Shown in pieces: positions 1 to 10,960 of a stretch of DNA of 64,000 bases. The position numbers were made by a program, and so were the translations under genes. Numbering within the stretch: the first letter of the stretch is position 1; every line of letters starts with the position of its first letter. The DNA is taken from the NCBI GenBank assembly GCA_013396915.1, contig VWZL01005003.1, positions 391,924-455,923 of the forward strand, read 5' to 3'. Source of the DNA: Stercorarius parasiticus (taxonomy: Eukaryota; Chordata; Aves; Charadriiformes; Stercorariidae). A model generated the notes under the pieces. The model saw only the letters and a list, made by a program, of their open reading frames with translations. It was not told the DNA's origin and did no database searches.

Positions 1-829
1 TGCATAATTCCATCACACCTCTCATAAACTCTTGGTAGCAATTTCAGTTACACATGTGCTTAAATGAGCACCCTACTATTTTTCCCCTGGCTGCATCTGA
101 AATTTGGGAGGCCTCTATGGATACATTTCTCATGAATATCTGTACTAAAGCAGGACTTTATTTAGACTACTTATGAATTCAGGCATTTCCCATGATGGTT
201 TTTATTCAGGCCACATGGTCACAACTACCAATGTCAATTAATCTTTTAGGGATAATCAGATTCAAAGTTAAAATTAATTTCCTCCTTAATATCCTTCATG
301 GATTCAAGAAGATAAATCTTATTTCTACAATGCATTTCAAAGTGCAAGCAAAATGGTGGAAAAATCAGAGGAGTTGTAAAAATAACTAGGAACATTATCG
401 ACTCTGAAAGGTAGACTGGAAAAGATTGAACCATTTGATTAATAGCTATAACACAGAATATGATGGGCATAGTGTCTGGAATAATTAAGCAACAACAGGC
501 AGAAAAATGACAAGAATAAACGGATAAAACAGAGAAGTCGACTGGCAGGCAAAGCTGTATTTCATGGAACTTCTTCCTACTCCCAGTTCCTTACTATTCT
601 TCTCTGCTAAGTCCCAGGTTTCTTTATCAAACCTTCTGCAATAATTTATTATTGTTATACTGACAGAGTAAATTCCACCACATGCCAGTCATGCCTATAA
701 GCTCAATTAAAATGACAAGACTGACATGCATGGGTAACTTTTGTGCAAAAGGGAAAAGAGAGGCAGCTCTTCAATGAAATTAAATTCTGATACCACTGTT
801 TTGGCAAGGTGTTTCTGCAAGCACAGAAG
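1..829. other. Non-coding DNA, no gene seen
   Basis: A+T-rich single-copy-looking sequence. The only open frames are short (65-74 codons, overlapping on opposite strands around 192-470) and show no recognisable domain, no splice-site framing and no coding-like composition. No repeat family recognised. Confidence 0.6.
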
Positions 830-1000
830 AAAAATTATGTTCCTGAGTTTCCGCCCCTGGAGACAGTTAACCCATAAAAGCTATAGCTGAGTTTGATTAA
901 CTCTGCATGTTTTTCTTGACCTCATTAACAGAGTCAGCTGATGGATTTCCAGATCAATTTGCATGCAAATGTAAAAGAAAAGGAGTTGTTCTGTAATGCC
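830..1000. promoter_or_regulatory. Candidate regulatory element with a palindromic POU/octamer site
   Basis: Positions 957-970 read ATTTGCATGCAAAT, a perfect 14-bp palindrome made of two overlapping octamers (ATTTGCAT and ATGCAAAT). Octamers are the classic binding site of POU-domain (Oct) factors, and palindromic arrangements can bind POU dimers. An E-box-like CAGCTG lies nearby at 936-941, and ATTA-type homeodomain cores occur in the segment. This is seen directly; enhancer function is inference. Cross-species conservation would be needed to support it. Confidence 0.35.
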
Positions 1001-3514
1001 AAGCTATCCACCTTTCTAGACTCTTCCTTACCTCATTGCATCTTTCTGTAGGCAAAACTGAGCAATGAATGGGCAGGGGAAGTAATGCTCCCTCTTTTTA
1101 ACTGTCCATTTGTCAAGATCCCAGAACAGAATATTTCACATGCTAGTCTTAGGGCAGCTTTTCAAGCTAGATTTTCCAAGACTTTTCACAAAGTCTCCCC
1201 TTGGCGGTGTGTAGACTGTTCTTTTCAGAAACTTGAGGTACATACAGAGGGAAAACTAAAATAATAGTTAGTGGAATGAGTAAGAAAGTTTTTAGGATCA
1301 TATTTTTCAATTTCGTAAAACGAAAAAGTTTTATGGATATCAATGCATTCTTTACCCTATATAGCCTTGGTATCAATTATAATACAAGGTCAAACCCCCA
1401 TTTTGCTGATTAACTGTCCAGTTTCAACCAACTCTCATACTGAAGAAGCAGCCAATGTTTGCACAACTAATAAATAAAGATTAAAAAATTCAGGACCCAT
1501 CCTGTTATATTTTATAATGGCAATAGAAAAATGTCCCTTTTCTGGGAATATGTTCTTTTCAGTGTCACTTTCTAGTAGTATTAAATAAATAAAAGAAGGG
1601 TACACAGAAACCAATAACATCGTTCAGGTTTTAATTTTTGACCAAAAGTTCACATAATATTGTGATTCATATAATTTTTTAAACACAGGACACTAGGACT
1701 CATTTATAACTCAGTTTCAGTCCTGAGACCTCGTATTCATGCAGAGGTAATAGCGGCAGACAAGGTAAATAGATGAGGGCAGGTGAAGCTGAGGGGAAAA
1801 AAAAATACATTCCTAATGCTATATTGATTTGTTTCTAGAAAGTAGGAGCTTAACTATTAGCTACATTAGCAAAGCTTTTACACACTGGACTAGTGACAAA
1901 TATCCACTGATTTAAAGTGGACAGTAATACAGTATCTGCATAACGCTGGCATTCACAAACACATGACAATAGGAGAGCACAACATGATACCATCCACTTG
2001 ACCTTTTAAACAAAATAAATTGTTATAGAAGTTACTCATGTATATATACAGCTCCAAAAATCAAGCCGGTTTAGAAGAAAAGGGACTACAGAAAACCTTC
2101 CTGTTATTAGTTTATTGCAGATAAATTAGTTTATAAGCAGATTAGTATATATTATACATTAGAATATATATACAAAGTTGGTTTGACTAGGCAGTTGTTT
2201 TTGACAGACAGCTGGGCAGCAGAAGGACAAATGAAATTCACTGCTGAGAAAATGAAGGCTAGCAGAGAACACATGAGAAAACGCAGACAATCTAGTCACA
2301 TTAATATGATATGAATGATCTGTAAATGTATTAATAACAACAGACATGGCAGTGTTCTTCCACCTTGAATATTACATTCAGTAATTCTCTTTAAACAGAC
2401 ACAATATGCATGGATAAGTAAGAGAAGGACATTGAATGATCAGAGATACAGATTTTATACGTGGAAAGACTGAAAATCCCTTCTGAAAAATTTGACAACG
2501 ATCTGATCATTAGATCAAACTTCTGATAATAATACAGCAAGAAGAAAGCACAAGAAAAACACCTCTCAGCAGTTTCATTTTGAATCCTTACAAACCTACA
2601 AAGTGAATAGTTAGATGAATTAATAAAAATATTAACTGTCTTTCTGAAATTTCAGTAACATTGGCGGGTGTGGTGAGTTAATTTTGATTTCTTATTGTGT
2701 TTTAAATAGTCCTAATTAAATACACAACTTTTTGCCTCAGAAGAGTGGAATGATCATCCGCTGACCAGCGCAATATGCTAGAAACAATAGCAAATGCTTG
2801 GATTCAAATTTCTTAGTGGAAAAAAGAGTTTGCAGAATGACTTTTGTCAGATGTACCAAGGCTTGAAAAGCCATCTGGTAACTTAAAATAAGATGAATAT
2901 ACACATTCCAACAAGACACCATCAAACAGTGGCACTAGAAAAAGCTTAATGGAGTAAGATCATTAGCCTGGCATCTTTGAGTCAACATCACAAGAGAAAG
3001 AGGAGGTTTGTCATTCCCAGAGCTGAGTCTTGTCAGCATTGATCTGGATTTATGAGCCAGCAAGATAATCATTCATGATTATCTGTCCTGTTTTTCACCA
3101 TTACTGCATCTTCAAGGAGGCTGTTTCATTGTGTGCTCTTCATGTCATGCTTATCTGAAGTATAATTGACTTGAAGACCACCTATACTTAGAGCTTATCC
3201 ATATACAAATTAATGGATGCTGGTAAAGTTGTACATCCATTAAGCAGAGCATTAGCTTTCATGGCATTCATTTATCTACCAAAGAGACTTTATTTATCAT
3301 AGTTTTTCTGAAAGCTTGTTTACTAAGAGACCACGCTGTCAGGATATTGCTGCTATCAATGAATTTTATGCATTATACATAAAATTTGAAAAATGAAAAC
3401 TCAAATCATTTGCCTCTTAATTGGTACGCAATGGTCATAAGCTAATGACTTCTCTAATCTCTTTTCATGAAAAGATCATAGTGCAAAAATTCTGGGTTTG
3501 TTCCCCTTCTACTT
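1001..3514. other. Non-coding A+T-rich DNA, no gene seen
   Basis: No exon-like open frame with splice signals, no recognised repeat. Several ATTA/TAAT-rich stretches and a TATA-rich patch near 2145-2175. Open frames of 61-69 codons on the minus strand (1167-1376, 1435-1620, 2159-2347, 2737-2925) look like chance. Confidence 0.6.
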
Positions 3515-3540
3515 AAAAAAAAAAACAACAAACAACAAAC
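3515..3540 (+). repeat. A-rich simple repeat (A then ACA/AAC units)
   Basis: Eleven A residues followed by ACAACAAAC-type units. It sits 18 bp upstream of the LTR. It could be a worn poly(A) of an older retroposon or simple-sequence drift; no retroposon body is recognised next to it. Confidence 0.6.
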
Positions 3541-3552
3541 TACAAAGCTTTG

Positions 3553-3557
3553 ATTAG
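3553..3557. repeat. Target-site duplication (ATTAG), left copy
   Basis: Five bases identical to 4691-4695, directly flanking the LTR. Five bases is the ERVL-typical length. Confidence 0.6.
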
Positions 3558-3869
3558 TATATTGGGTTTGTGTGGCAAGATTTTGGTAGCGGAGGGGCTA
3601 CAGGGGTGGCTTCTGTGAGAAGCTGCTAGAAGCTTCCCCTATGTCCAACAGAGTCAGTGTCAGTGAGCTCCAAGAAGGACCCGCTGCTGGCCCAGGCTGA
3701 GCCCATGAGTGATGGTGGCAGCATCTCTGTCAAAACATATTTAAGTACGGTGAAAAAACCTTGGGCAACTGCAGCCAGAGAGAGGAGTGAGAGTATGTGA
3801 GAGAAACAACTCTGCAGACACCAAGGTCAGAGAAGAAGGAAGGGGACAAGGAGCAGGCCCCGGAGCAGA

Positions 3870-4215
3870 GATTCCCCTGCAGCCTGTGGTGAAGACCATG
3901 GTGAGGCAGGCTGTCCCCCTGCAGCCCATGGAGGGTAACAGTGGAGCAGATATCCATCTGCAGCCTGTGGAGGACCCACGCCAGAGCAGGTGGATGCACC
4001 CAAAGGAGGCTGTGACCTTGCACTGAAGCTTGCGCTGAAGCAGGCTCCTGGCAGGACCTGTGGACCCATGGAGAGAGGAGCCCACACAGGAGCAAGTCTG
4101 CTGTCAGGACTTGTGACCCCATGGGGGACCCAAGCTGGAGCAGTTTGTGAAGAACTGTAGCCTGTGGGAAGGACTTATGTTCCTGGAGGACTGTCTCCTG
4201 TGGGAGCAATCCCAT
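3870..4215 (+). repeat. Degenerate tandem repeats inside the LTR U3/R region
   Basis: Roughly 35-50 bp units recur, each carrying variants of CTGCAGCC(T/C)(G/A)TGG, GGAGCAG or GAAGCAG and (G/A)CC(T/C)(G/A)TGG. Example positions are 3877, 3919, 3958 and 4035. It is a minisatellite-like part of this LTR family rather than a separate locus, and it creates several overlapping spurious open frames. Confidence 0.6.
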
Positions 4216-4439
4216 TCTGCAGCAGGGGAAGAGTGTGAGAAGTCCTCCCCCTGAGGAGGAAGGAGCAGCAGAGACAAAGTATGATGAACCGACCACAACC
4301 CCATTCCCCATCCCCCTGCACCGCTCGGGGGGAGGAGGTAGAGAATTCGCGAATGAGGTTGAGCCTGGGAAGAAGGGAGGGGAGGGAGGAAGGTGTTTTA
4401 ATATTTGTTATTATTTTTCTCATTACCCTACTCTAATTA

Positions 4440-4511
4440 TTTAATAACTATTATTATTATATATAAATAAATTAAATGCATTTTATATAAATAAATTAAA
4501 TAAATTAAATG
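4440..4511 (+). repeat. A+T-rich local expansion near the LTR poly(A) signal
   Basis: The unit ATATAAATAAATTAAATGC recurs with drift (4460-4479 and 4484-4511), including AATAAATTAAAT doublets. It is probably slippage or local duplication around the LTR polyadenylation signal. Confidence 0.6.
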
Positions 4512-4690
4512 CCTTTTCCCTGAGTTGAGTCTGTCTTGCCCATGACGGTAATTGGTGAGTGATCTTCCCCTGTCCTTATCTCAACCCACGAGCCTTTCAT
4601 TGTGTTTTCTCTCCCCTGTTCAGCTGAGGAGGGGAGTGATAGAGCGGCTTTGGTGGGTGCCTGGCACCCAGCCAGGGTCAATCCACCACA

Positions 4691-4695
4691 ATTAG
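4691..4695. repeat. Target-site duplication (ATTAG), right copy
   Basis: Right partner of 3553-3557, immediately after the LTR terminus CCACCACA. Confidence 0.6.
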
Positions 4696-6720
4696 CTAAT
4701 TAATAACAGTGATCTTGAAACTTAGAATAACTTTGATCAAATTAAAGTACTATGCATTCATTGACCCAGAAAGAGGAAAAAGAGCGTGAACAATTTTATA
4801 ACTTGATTGTCAGGAGAAGCAACTGATGAATCCATTTTCCAGCCTTGCTCCAGGTGCTTATTTTGTATTCAGATTCACACCTAGAGCCAGCTTTCAAATT
4901 TGGGTAGAGACAGAGAGTTTTGAATTGGAGAACATCACACTCTGTTATTATTCTAAGCAATAGATTACTTGGTGGCTCATTATCATTATCTTCACAGGGA
5001 TTTCATTCACTCAGAAAATCCTTCTTCATCAGGTTTCACTGAAAAGATTCATAAAGCAATCTCAGTGTTCAGAATCCTGCTAGGGTTAAGGCATCAGGTC
5101 CAGCAGTTAGCAATCTGGCATTTACCAGTGCTTACGCAGGATGTTTGCTACCTCAAGGACAAGTAACACTGTAATCTTACTGATGGTGATATGACTTCAG
5201 AAATTTAAGTTGTCATCTAGGCTAAAGTCCCTGGGCCAGATCCTTTAAGACAGTTAAGCATGACAAAATCAGTGAGATTCTCCCATTACAGTACTTAATT
5301 TGCACCTAGAGTTTTGCCAGATTTCAACGCACTGATCTGAAATTGTCTATATTGTTTGTCCACTGCAGGGTGCTTTACTAGTTTTTACTGTATCAGCATT
5401 TCTCAGGAATGGGAGCAAATGTTTTTGTCCATGTTTAAAAAAAACCTTGTGCCTTTTTGCACTGAGAAAACCTAGCAAGAAAACAATTTGGTGGAGTGAC
5501 TTTGAAGTATATGCTCACAAGCTTAATTGTGGCATTCCCTGATGGTGCACAGCTTGGCTTTTTGATTCAAAGACTTTTTTATTCCATCTTTTTGCAAGTA
5601 ACTTTTTGCCAAGAGAGTATTATGGCTTCTACATAGATCAAAGTATTACGATTTCTACTTAACCATATCAGTCTCAACTCCTAGTTCCTCTAGCTAGGAA
5701 GATACGGAAGACATGATACATTTTCCTTTTAATACTCTTCTACTCATGTAAAACATCTGAGAGAAATCTCATTGAAATTTTGCATTTGAGAAATGTCAAC
5801 CAGTGTTTCCACTTGTGTTTGACTGCTGTTACCTTCACACCTTCTTCTTACCACACAAGGATATGTAGGACTGAAGGGTTACACTGTAAAGCATTTAATC
5901 CTAAATATTTGAATGTGTACATACACTCTCAATCGCTAATTATTTTTAGCTGATTCACTTATCTTGACAATTGTTTCTAAAGCAAATAAATTCTCCTTCT
6001 CTGTAAATTGTCTTTTGTTTACAAATCAACGCTCAGATTTCACTTGTAAAGCCCATGCTTGCACTATACAGAGATGTCTATCGTATCTAGAGACAAAATC
6101 ACTAGAAAGATCAATCTTTAGAAACGTCTCCATCCACGCTATCAAATTCTAACCTCTCATACTGACTTGAAATATGTTACAAGCACCAGTTATTTTACTA
6201 AATACTCATCATCTTTATTGATAACTACAAGCTCAATGAATGTAGCCAGGAAAAGTACATTTTACACAGGCTTATATGGCATTGAGAGTTTATAGCAGAT
6301 GTTCTCAATGGATCTGATATATTTTATGCTTTACAATGCTACCTCATCTATTCGGTAATATCTTACTGCCAGTATTCTGTAGCTAGAGACCAGAGAGAGA
6401 CATATAGTCCTGGTACTGAAGCACTATTATTTAACAAAACAAATCTATTATGTTTGTCTTACTTTAGATTTGTGGAATTACCTGTGAGTTTCCAGGATTT
6501 AAGTTTGATAGCTCTCTTGTGACCACAAAGGAACATGAAACTGTTTAGATACTCTCATGCCTACACTCCTAGAGTTCATAGGAAAGTAAAACCTAACCAT
6601 CGTATTTAGCAAGAATTTTGTGCCCTACAAAGCTGGTGTTGACATATTCAGGTGATATTAAAAAAAAAATAATCATGAAATTTGAAAACTAGCTGTTTTG
6701 TCTTAAGTTCTAAACTTACT
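4696..6720. other. Non-coding DNA, no gene seen
   Basis: Single-copy-looking A+T-rich sequence apart from the old palindromic-repeat fragment described at 5224-5330. Short open frames at 4969-5166 and 5964-6152 have no splice framing or recognisable content. Confidence 0.6.
5224..5330. repeat. Fossil fragment of an old palindromic amniote repeat (MITE-like)
   Basis: It starts with GGGCCAGATCCTTTAAGA and continues with a worn TTAGGCACCTAACTCCCATTG-type half and the counter-half around 5273-5300 (GAGATTCTCCCATTACAGTA, then TTTGCACCT). This wording matches my recollection of a very common palindromic, MITE-like repeat of turtles, crocodilians and birds. Divergence is high. Family name not asserted. 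Confidence 0.45.
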
Positions 6721-7015
6721 CAGCCCACCAACCAGAAACCTGCAGTCCTAAGTCCCTGAAGGGGACCCAAATTAGGCTGCGAGTGAACCAGCGTTGCTAC
6801 CCATGCAGACACCAACGCTACAACAAACTCCACCTCAGCCTGCTGCTAACCTGGTTGTTGTGCTAACCCATCACCACAATCTGTGCTGCAACCAAGTGCC
6901 AGTGGCACAGACCCAACATGGTACATCGGAGGAAGGACAAGGATGTGAAACACCCTCTGAGATCCCCGACACCTATGATCACCCCCCGAGACAGGCAGCT
7001 GAGACCTAGCACTCT
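6721..7015. other. GC-richer block of unknown nature
   Basis: It stands out from A+T-rich flanks. An open frame on the plus strand (6794-7009, 71 codons, Q/P/T-rich) runs through it, but there is no acceptor or donor framing and no recognised domain. It could be a repeat fragment, a lone exon or composition drift. Confidence 0.3.
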
Positions 7016-7065
7016 CTTTGTCATTACTGTGCTAAGTAATTTAGGCTCTTCATTCTGTAACTGTA

Positions 7066-7165
7066 TACGTATATATATGTATACATAGACATATAATTGA
7101 GTATATACATAAACATATAACTGAGTACACTTTTACATGTATACACATACATACAAATTATGCAA
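7066..7165 (+). repeat. Imperfect TA/TATACA/CATA microsatellite-like tract
   Basis: Runs of TATACGTATATATATGTATAC followed by repeated ACATATAA(T/C)TGAGTA units (about 7090-7125) and (CATA)n. It includes two near-copies of a 27-bp unit, TATA..ACATATAA(T/C)TGAGTA. Confidence 0.6.
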
Positions 7166-7874
7166 CATTAACAAGTGTATATGATGCTTTGATTAATTTT
7201 TGTTTGTAAACTGAAGCCATTACAGATTTCCTAGAGACAACCTTTAAGTTTATTCCACATATACAGTGGCAAAATGTACTTGTTCAACCATATTTTATGT
7301 TGGGTACCAGCAGAGGAAATACTAAGTACATAGTGAGTTTGGATGTTATCTCAAGAACGAAGACAGAGACTTGGTATGCTTTAACTTTCAAACTGTTTTA
7401 CAAACTGTGAGCACCCCATGGTATTTTCTTGAGTGAATGGTACCTATTTACATCTGCTCTTATGAGGTCAACAGGAGTTCTACCACTTATTGCAGCATTA
7501 GCTCACTGCTGCTGCCTTTTGAAAATGTCGTGTGAAATAAATATGCAAATGATTGCAGTATTTTTTAAAGTCCATATTAAAAAATCCTAAATCCTAAAAG
7601 GTATCTTCTCATCCTGTTTATTTTTTCCTGTTGTGACATGTTTAAATACATGCAATGGCTGTTTTTCCAGGTAGCTCCTCATAAACATTGCAAAATATTA
7701 ATGAAGTTGTTAAGAAAGCAAAAGGCACACAACACCAACAGTCATTACATATTTAATTCACTGCTTTGTTCATTCTTTCCCATTACAAATGTACTAAATG
7801 ACAATATAATTATAACCTAAAGCTGTTGGTAATTATATGCAAAGTGCTGTAATAGCAATGAAACCCTAATGCCG

Positions 7875-7907
7875 AGAGAGAGGGAGAGAAAGAGACTGAG
7901 GGAAGTC
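7875..7907 (+). repeat. GA-rich purine tract
   Basis: GAGAGAGAGGGAGAGAAAGAG-type low-complexity sequence. Confidence 0.7.
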
Positions 7908-8926
7908 AGAGTCAAAATAACCATTACTCATTGTACTCCTGGGTACCCCCTAAAATTGTTTGATTCTGATGGGTAACCCAACCTGCAAATTACCTGAAAA
8001 AAATTCAGGTCAGGTATAAAGAAAACAAATTAATTACCACGAAATCACTTGCTGGTGTTGAGCCAAGTATTGGCTCCTCAGCATTCAGCACCATCGTAAG
8101 AGAGTAGAGTGAAGGTGAACAACACTGACTTGCATCAGGAGCTTGAAGCAGAGAACAGCAAAAGGAAAAGTCTTACTGGAAACTTTCCTTCTAGTGCTAT
8201 ATGACCTTTCTTCCAGCCAACCTTGAACTCAATGTCCAATGCCAGAGTGTGTGCTATCAGCATATCACCATTCTCCTCACCTTCCTCCTGCCTCGGACAT
8301 GGGCTGTGCTACCTGAAGGAGCCACTCTCTGGGTCTCCACAGGGCCTGGGGTGAGCTGTCCTGGTGGGGACCATTCCTGCACCTTCTGGTCTCTTGAGGG
8401 CCCTAGAGGGTCCCACCTGCCAGAAGAGCTCCTCGATTCCCTTGGCATTTGGAATAATTCTACAAGCAAATCAACTAAGACCAATCAAGTCTCAGAGCTG
8501 AGACGTATAGTAACCTAGATGTCTCTCATCTTAGTTAAACTGATTGTTTTCTGGCTAGAAATGAGAGCCTGGCTCACACAATTTGTCAAGGGAATGTTTG
8601 ACTTTTGCTTATTCTGTGTTTGCTGGAATCAGAACGATATGCCATATAGCTATTGCTTCATTAGCAAATCAGTAATATGCAGCATTGTGCTCCAGAGATG
8701 GATCTTAATTGAGATAAAGCACATAAAAACTATGAATTACATGACAGGTGGAATTGACAGCTTGTGATAGCGAAGTAAAGTCCCTGTTTATCTATATTAT
8801 GTACAGTAAGCTACAACTGAATTAGTTAAACAAATACAGTCAGAAAAGTTACAGCTCCTGCTACCCTACTTGCTCTTGCAGACTTGCTGCCACATTTGAA
8901 TTTCTCGTGCTAAAATATATTAAAAA

Positions 8927-8965
8927 GATGAAAAAAAAAAGATGAAAAAAAGTTAAAAAAAAAGA
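8927..8965 (+). repeat. A-rich low-complexity tract
   Basis: AAAAGATG followed by A10, then GATGA7, GTTA9. It reads as a tandem A-rich microsatellite. No retroposon body is recognised upstream. Confidence 0.7.
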
Positions 8966-9189
8966 ACAGAGCAAATGACTCAAAGATTTTGTTCAGAACT
9001 GTCTTTACTGTGTCTGAACTTACTCCTACTATACTAAGTTATATGACTTAAGGAATTAATATCATCATAAAAATGAAAACCATACCAATGTACAGTGCTC
9101 GTCTTGTTTTGTGTTCACACAGTGCTAAGCGCAACACAGCTCTTACCAGCGATGCTCCAAATCCAAACTCAGGTTCAGATAATTCAGAG

Positions 9190-9535
9190 GAAAATGCTCA
9201 GATAGATGCAGATGCTTCTCTATTTCTCAGCGCTCTTTCCCCAGCTGGCAGCCACCAGGCTGAAATGATCGACCACAAACTGTTTGGGCTCTTCAGAGAG
9301 CCAGCTGAACCCTGCTGGCTTCCTCCCTCCGTGCACGGGAGCGCTGCCTCGCAGCAAGAACCCTCTCCCCCGCGCTGAGGGCTCACAAAACCCTTCCAGT
9401 CTCGCCTGTCGAAAGGAGCGAATGGCAAAATGCTTAAAACCACTTGCTGACCGTGCCCTGCATCTTATGAGGCACCTGCCACGCGCGTAGCACCATGTGT
9501 ACATCAGATGCAAGGGCTTCCCGGGCGGCTTTTAA
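9190..9535. other. CpG-dense patch in A+T-rich DNA
   Basis: By eye about 15 CpG dinucleotides lie within 350 bp, including GCGCTGCCTCGCAG, CCCCCGCGCTGAG, CCACGCGCGTAG and CCCGGGCGGC, whereas flanking kilobases are nearly CpG-free. Overlapping open frames exist on both strands (9073-9378 plus, 9220-9513 minus) with no clear splice framing. It could be a small CpG island or promoter, an exon, or a young GC-rich insertion. No core promoter element or known gene was recognised. Confidence 0.35.
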
Positions 9536-10179
9536 CTAACAGCAGATGGGGACTGGGGTTGTGTGGCAGCAGACAGCAAGAAAAGCTCATTACTCCTTTA
9601 GATTGTACAAGTTGCCCACAACAAGAGGAACTCGAACAGGGAAATTTAAAAAAAAAAACAAACTCACAGGCTTCAAATTCATGAACAATTTTCAACTAAA
9701 ATAACTTTCTGCACTTTAATGGCCAAATATTGATTTGTTTGCCTATGTGCTCATTTGGTATGGTGCATGGGGTAGAGAAGCACTGAAATATGTGACCACG
9801 AGTGCAAAGTGGCTGTAAAAAATTATTGAATCTGAAAGGTTGTGACAGATATCTGCTCTGCACTGATTATGTCCTGGATAAATCATTATGTATGATTCAT
9901 AAATGCTTAAACCAGAAAATAGAATTGCAGTCACCAACTCTGACTTCCTTCATTTTGGATGTAGATTTTTATCCACAGTTTTTAGCTAAATGAGAAAATA
10001 TTTTGATAAGCAATAAATTGTACAAAAAAGCAAATAGAGAACAAAATTATTTTAAGCGATCTGGGCACCTACACAAAAATGAACACACATGCAAATGACT
10101 GCTCTCGAATATGTGTTTGGAAAAGCATGACTCTTCTGATACAAGATAAGATTTTATACTGCTTGTACCTTTTCAAGGT
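9536..10179. other. Non-coding DNA, no gene seen
   Basis: A+T-rich, with one octamer ATGCAAAT at 10089-10096. Open frames on opposite strands (9743-9937, 9802-9993) overlap and look accidental. Confidence 0.6.
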
Positions 10180-10960
10180 TTCTGGGAGTAAGTGATGTTC
10201 ATTCCTTCCGTTTGTCTGACAACTGACTGTTTACACGTGACCATGGCAGAACAAGGACCACCTTGTTCTCCACCTCTCCTCACAGTGCAGGTGTAACAGG
10301 GGAGCACTGCCCTGGGGGTGACACCAGTAACATGGGCACCAGACCTACGGCAGTTCTTGATCCCCCACCGAGTTTGCCCACAAAACCAGTCACAGTTAGT
10401 TCCTGTTGAGGCAATGGTGGTTTTGATACCTATCCATCGCACATCTGACACAAGGTAACGATCTTTGGCATGAGCTGCTGAGCTGCTATCAGCTACTTCT
10501 GCGTTTAGACGCTGTCAACCCAGGCTGCCTTCGAGCTGAATTTTCATCTTTCCCTTGATGCAGGTGGATGAGTGCGACCGAATGGGCCGCATTTCACACA
10601 GCAGGCATTCTTATAACCAGAGCATGTTTGACAGCCAACAACCTCCCTGCTGGTGCAACACTCTTCTTGCAGCCATTTTCTCCCCCCCCCTCCGCCTCCT
10701 TCTTTCCCAGTTTCTGACACCTGCCATCGCTCCTTGCGATGGCCGGAGGAGGTGGCAGGCAATAATGTATTTTCAGAGGTTATTTTTAGTTGTTACCACC
10801 ACGAAGTCCCCAAGGGACCTAGCTTTCCCATCCCACCTCTGGGCTGCTCTAAGCTCATCTTCTGCCCCACACGGTCCTCTCTGCCTCTCGTGGATATCAG
10901 GCGGTATGTGGCAAAAAGCCTAACTCAGCAAACTGCTGCCCATCAGCTGGCTTAGTTACA
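10180..10960. other. GC-richer block with a cysteine-rich minus-strand open frame; nature unknown
   Basis: On the minus strand the frame is open from 10514 down to 10173, just over 110 codons after an upstream stop at 10515-10517. It contains a Cys-rich stretch including NCDWFCGQ, NCRRSG and PCYTC. The plus strand carries other frames (10555-10923, 10653-10955) across a C/T-rich tract (10680-10710). No acceptor/donor pair fits convincingly and the sequence is not one I recognise. It may be an old coding or transposon remnant, or a chance frame in GC-rich DNA. Confidence 0.3.

Larger units (their letters stand above)
3558..4690 (+). mobile_element. Solo LTR of an avian ERVL-type endogenous retrovirus (about 1.13 kb)
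   Basis: The element runs from a 5' end near TATATTGGGTTTGTGTGG to a 3' end in CCACCACA. The 5-bp string ATTAG flanks it exactly (3553-3557 and 4691-4695), as expected of ERVL-class insertion. On that reading the canonical 5' TG has decayed to TA; an alternative start at the TG of 3563 has no flanking repeat. The U3 half has a TATA-like ACATATTTAAG near 3737 and then a long run of degenerate repeats around CTGCAGCC(T/C)(G/A)TGG (3870-4210). An AATAAA/ATTAAA-rich expanded patch at 4460-4510 is the likely poly(A) signal. The block TCAACCCACGAG (4581-4592) is shared with the LTR at 22067. No internal gag, pol or env sequence adjoins it, so it is a recombined solo LTR. Overlapping open frames on both strands here are shadows of the repeats, not genes. 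The family assignment is recall plus the target-site duplication. Confidence 0.85.
7166..9189. other. Non-coding DNA with a few simple-sequence patches
   Basis: No supported exon. Noted inside: an octamer ATGCAAAT (7543-7550); a purine-rich GA tract (7875-7907); a perfect 7-bp inverted repeat ACCTGAA/TTCAGGT (7992-8010); a somewhat GC-richer patch (8270-8430) whose open frames on both strands (8201-8518 plus, 8257-8484 minus) have no splice support; and an A-rich GATGA8-10 patch (8927-8965). Confidence 0.55.

Noticed and set aside
3730..4311. 193-codon minus-strand open frame and several overlapping frames
   Set aside because: They lie inside the solo LTR and result from its GC-rich degenerate tandem repeats; all frames are shadows of a non-coding repeat.
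7992..8010. Hairpin ACCTGAA/TTCAGGT as a terminator
   Set aside because: Intrinsic terminators are a bacterial feature; this is a vertebrate sequence with no adjacent gene, and a 7-bp inverted repeat is expected by chance at this scale.
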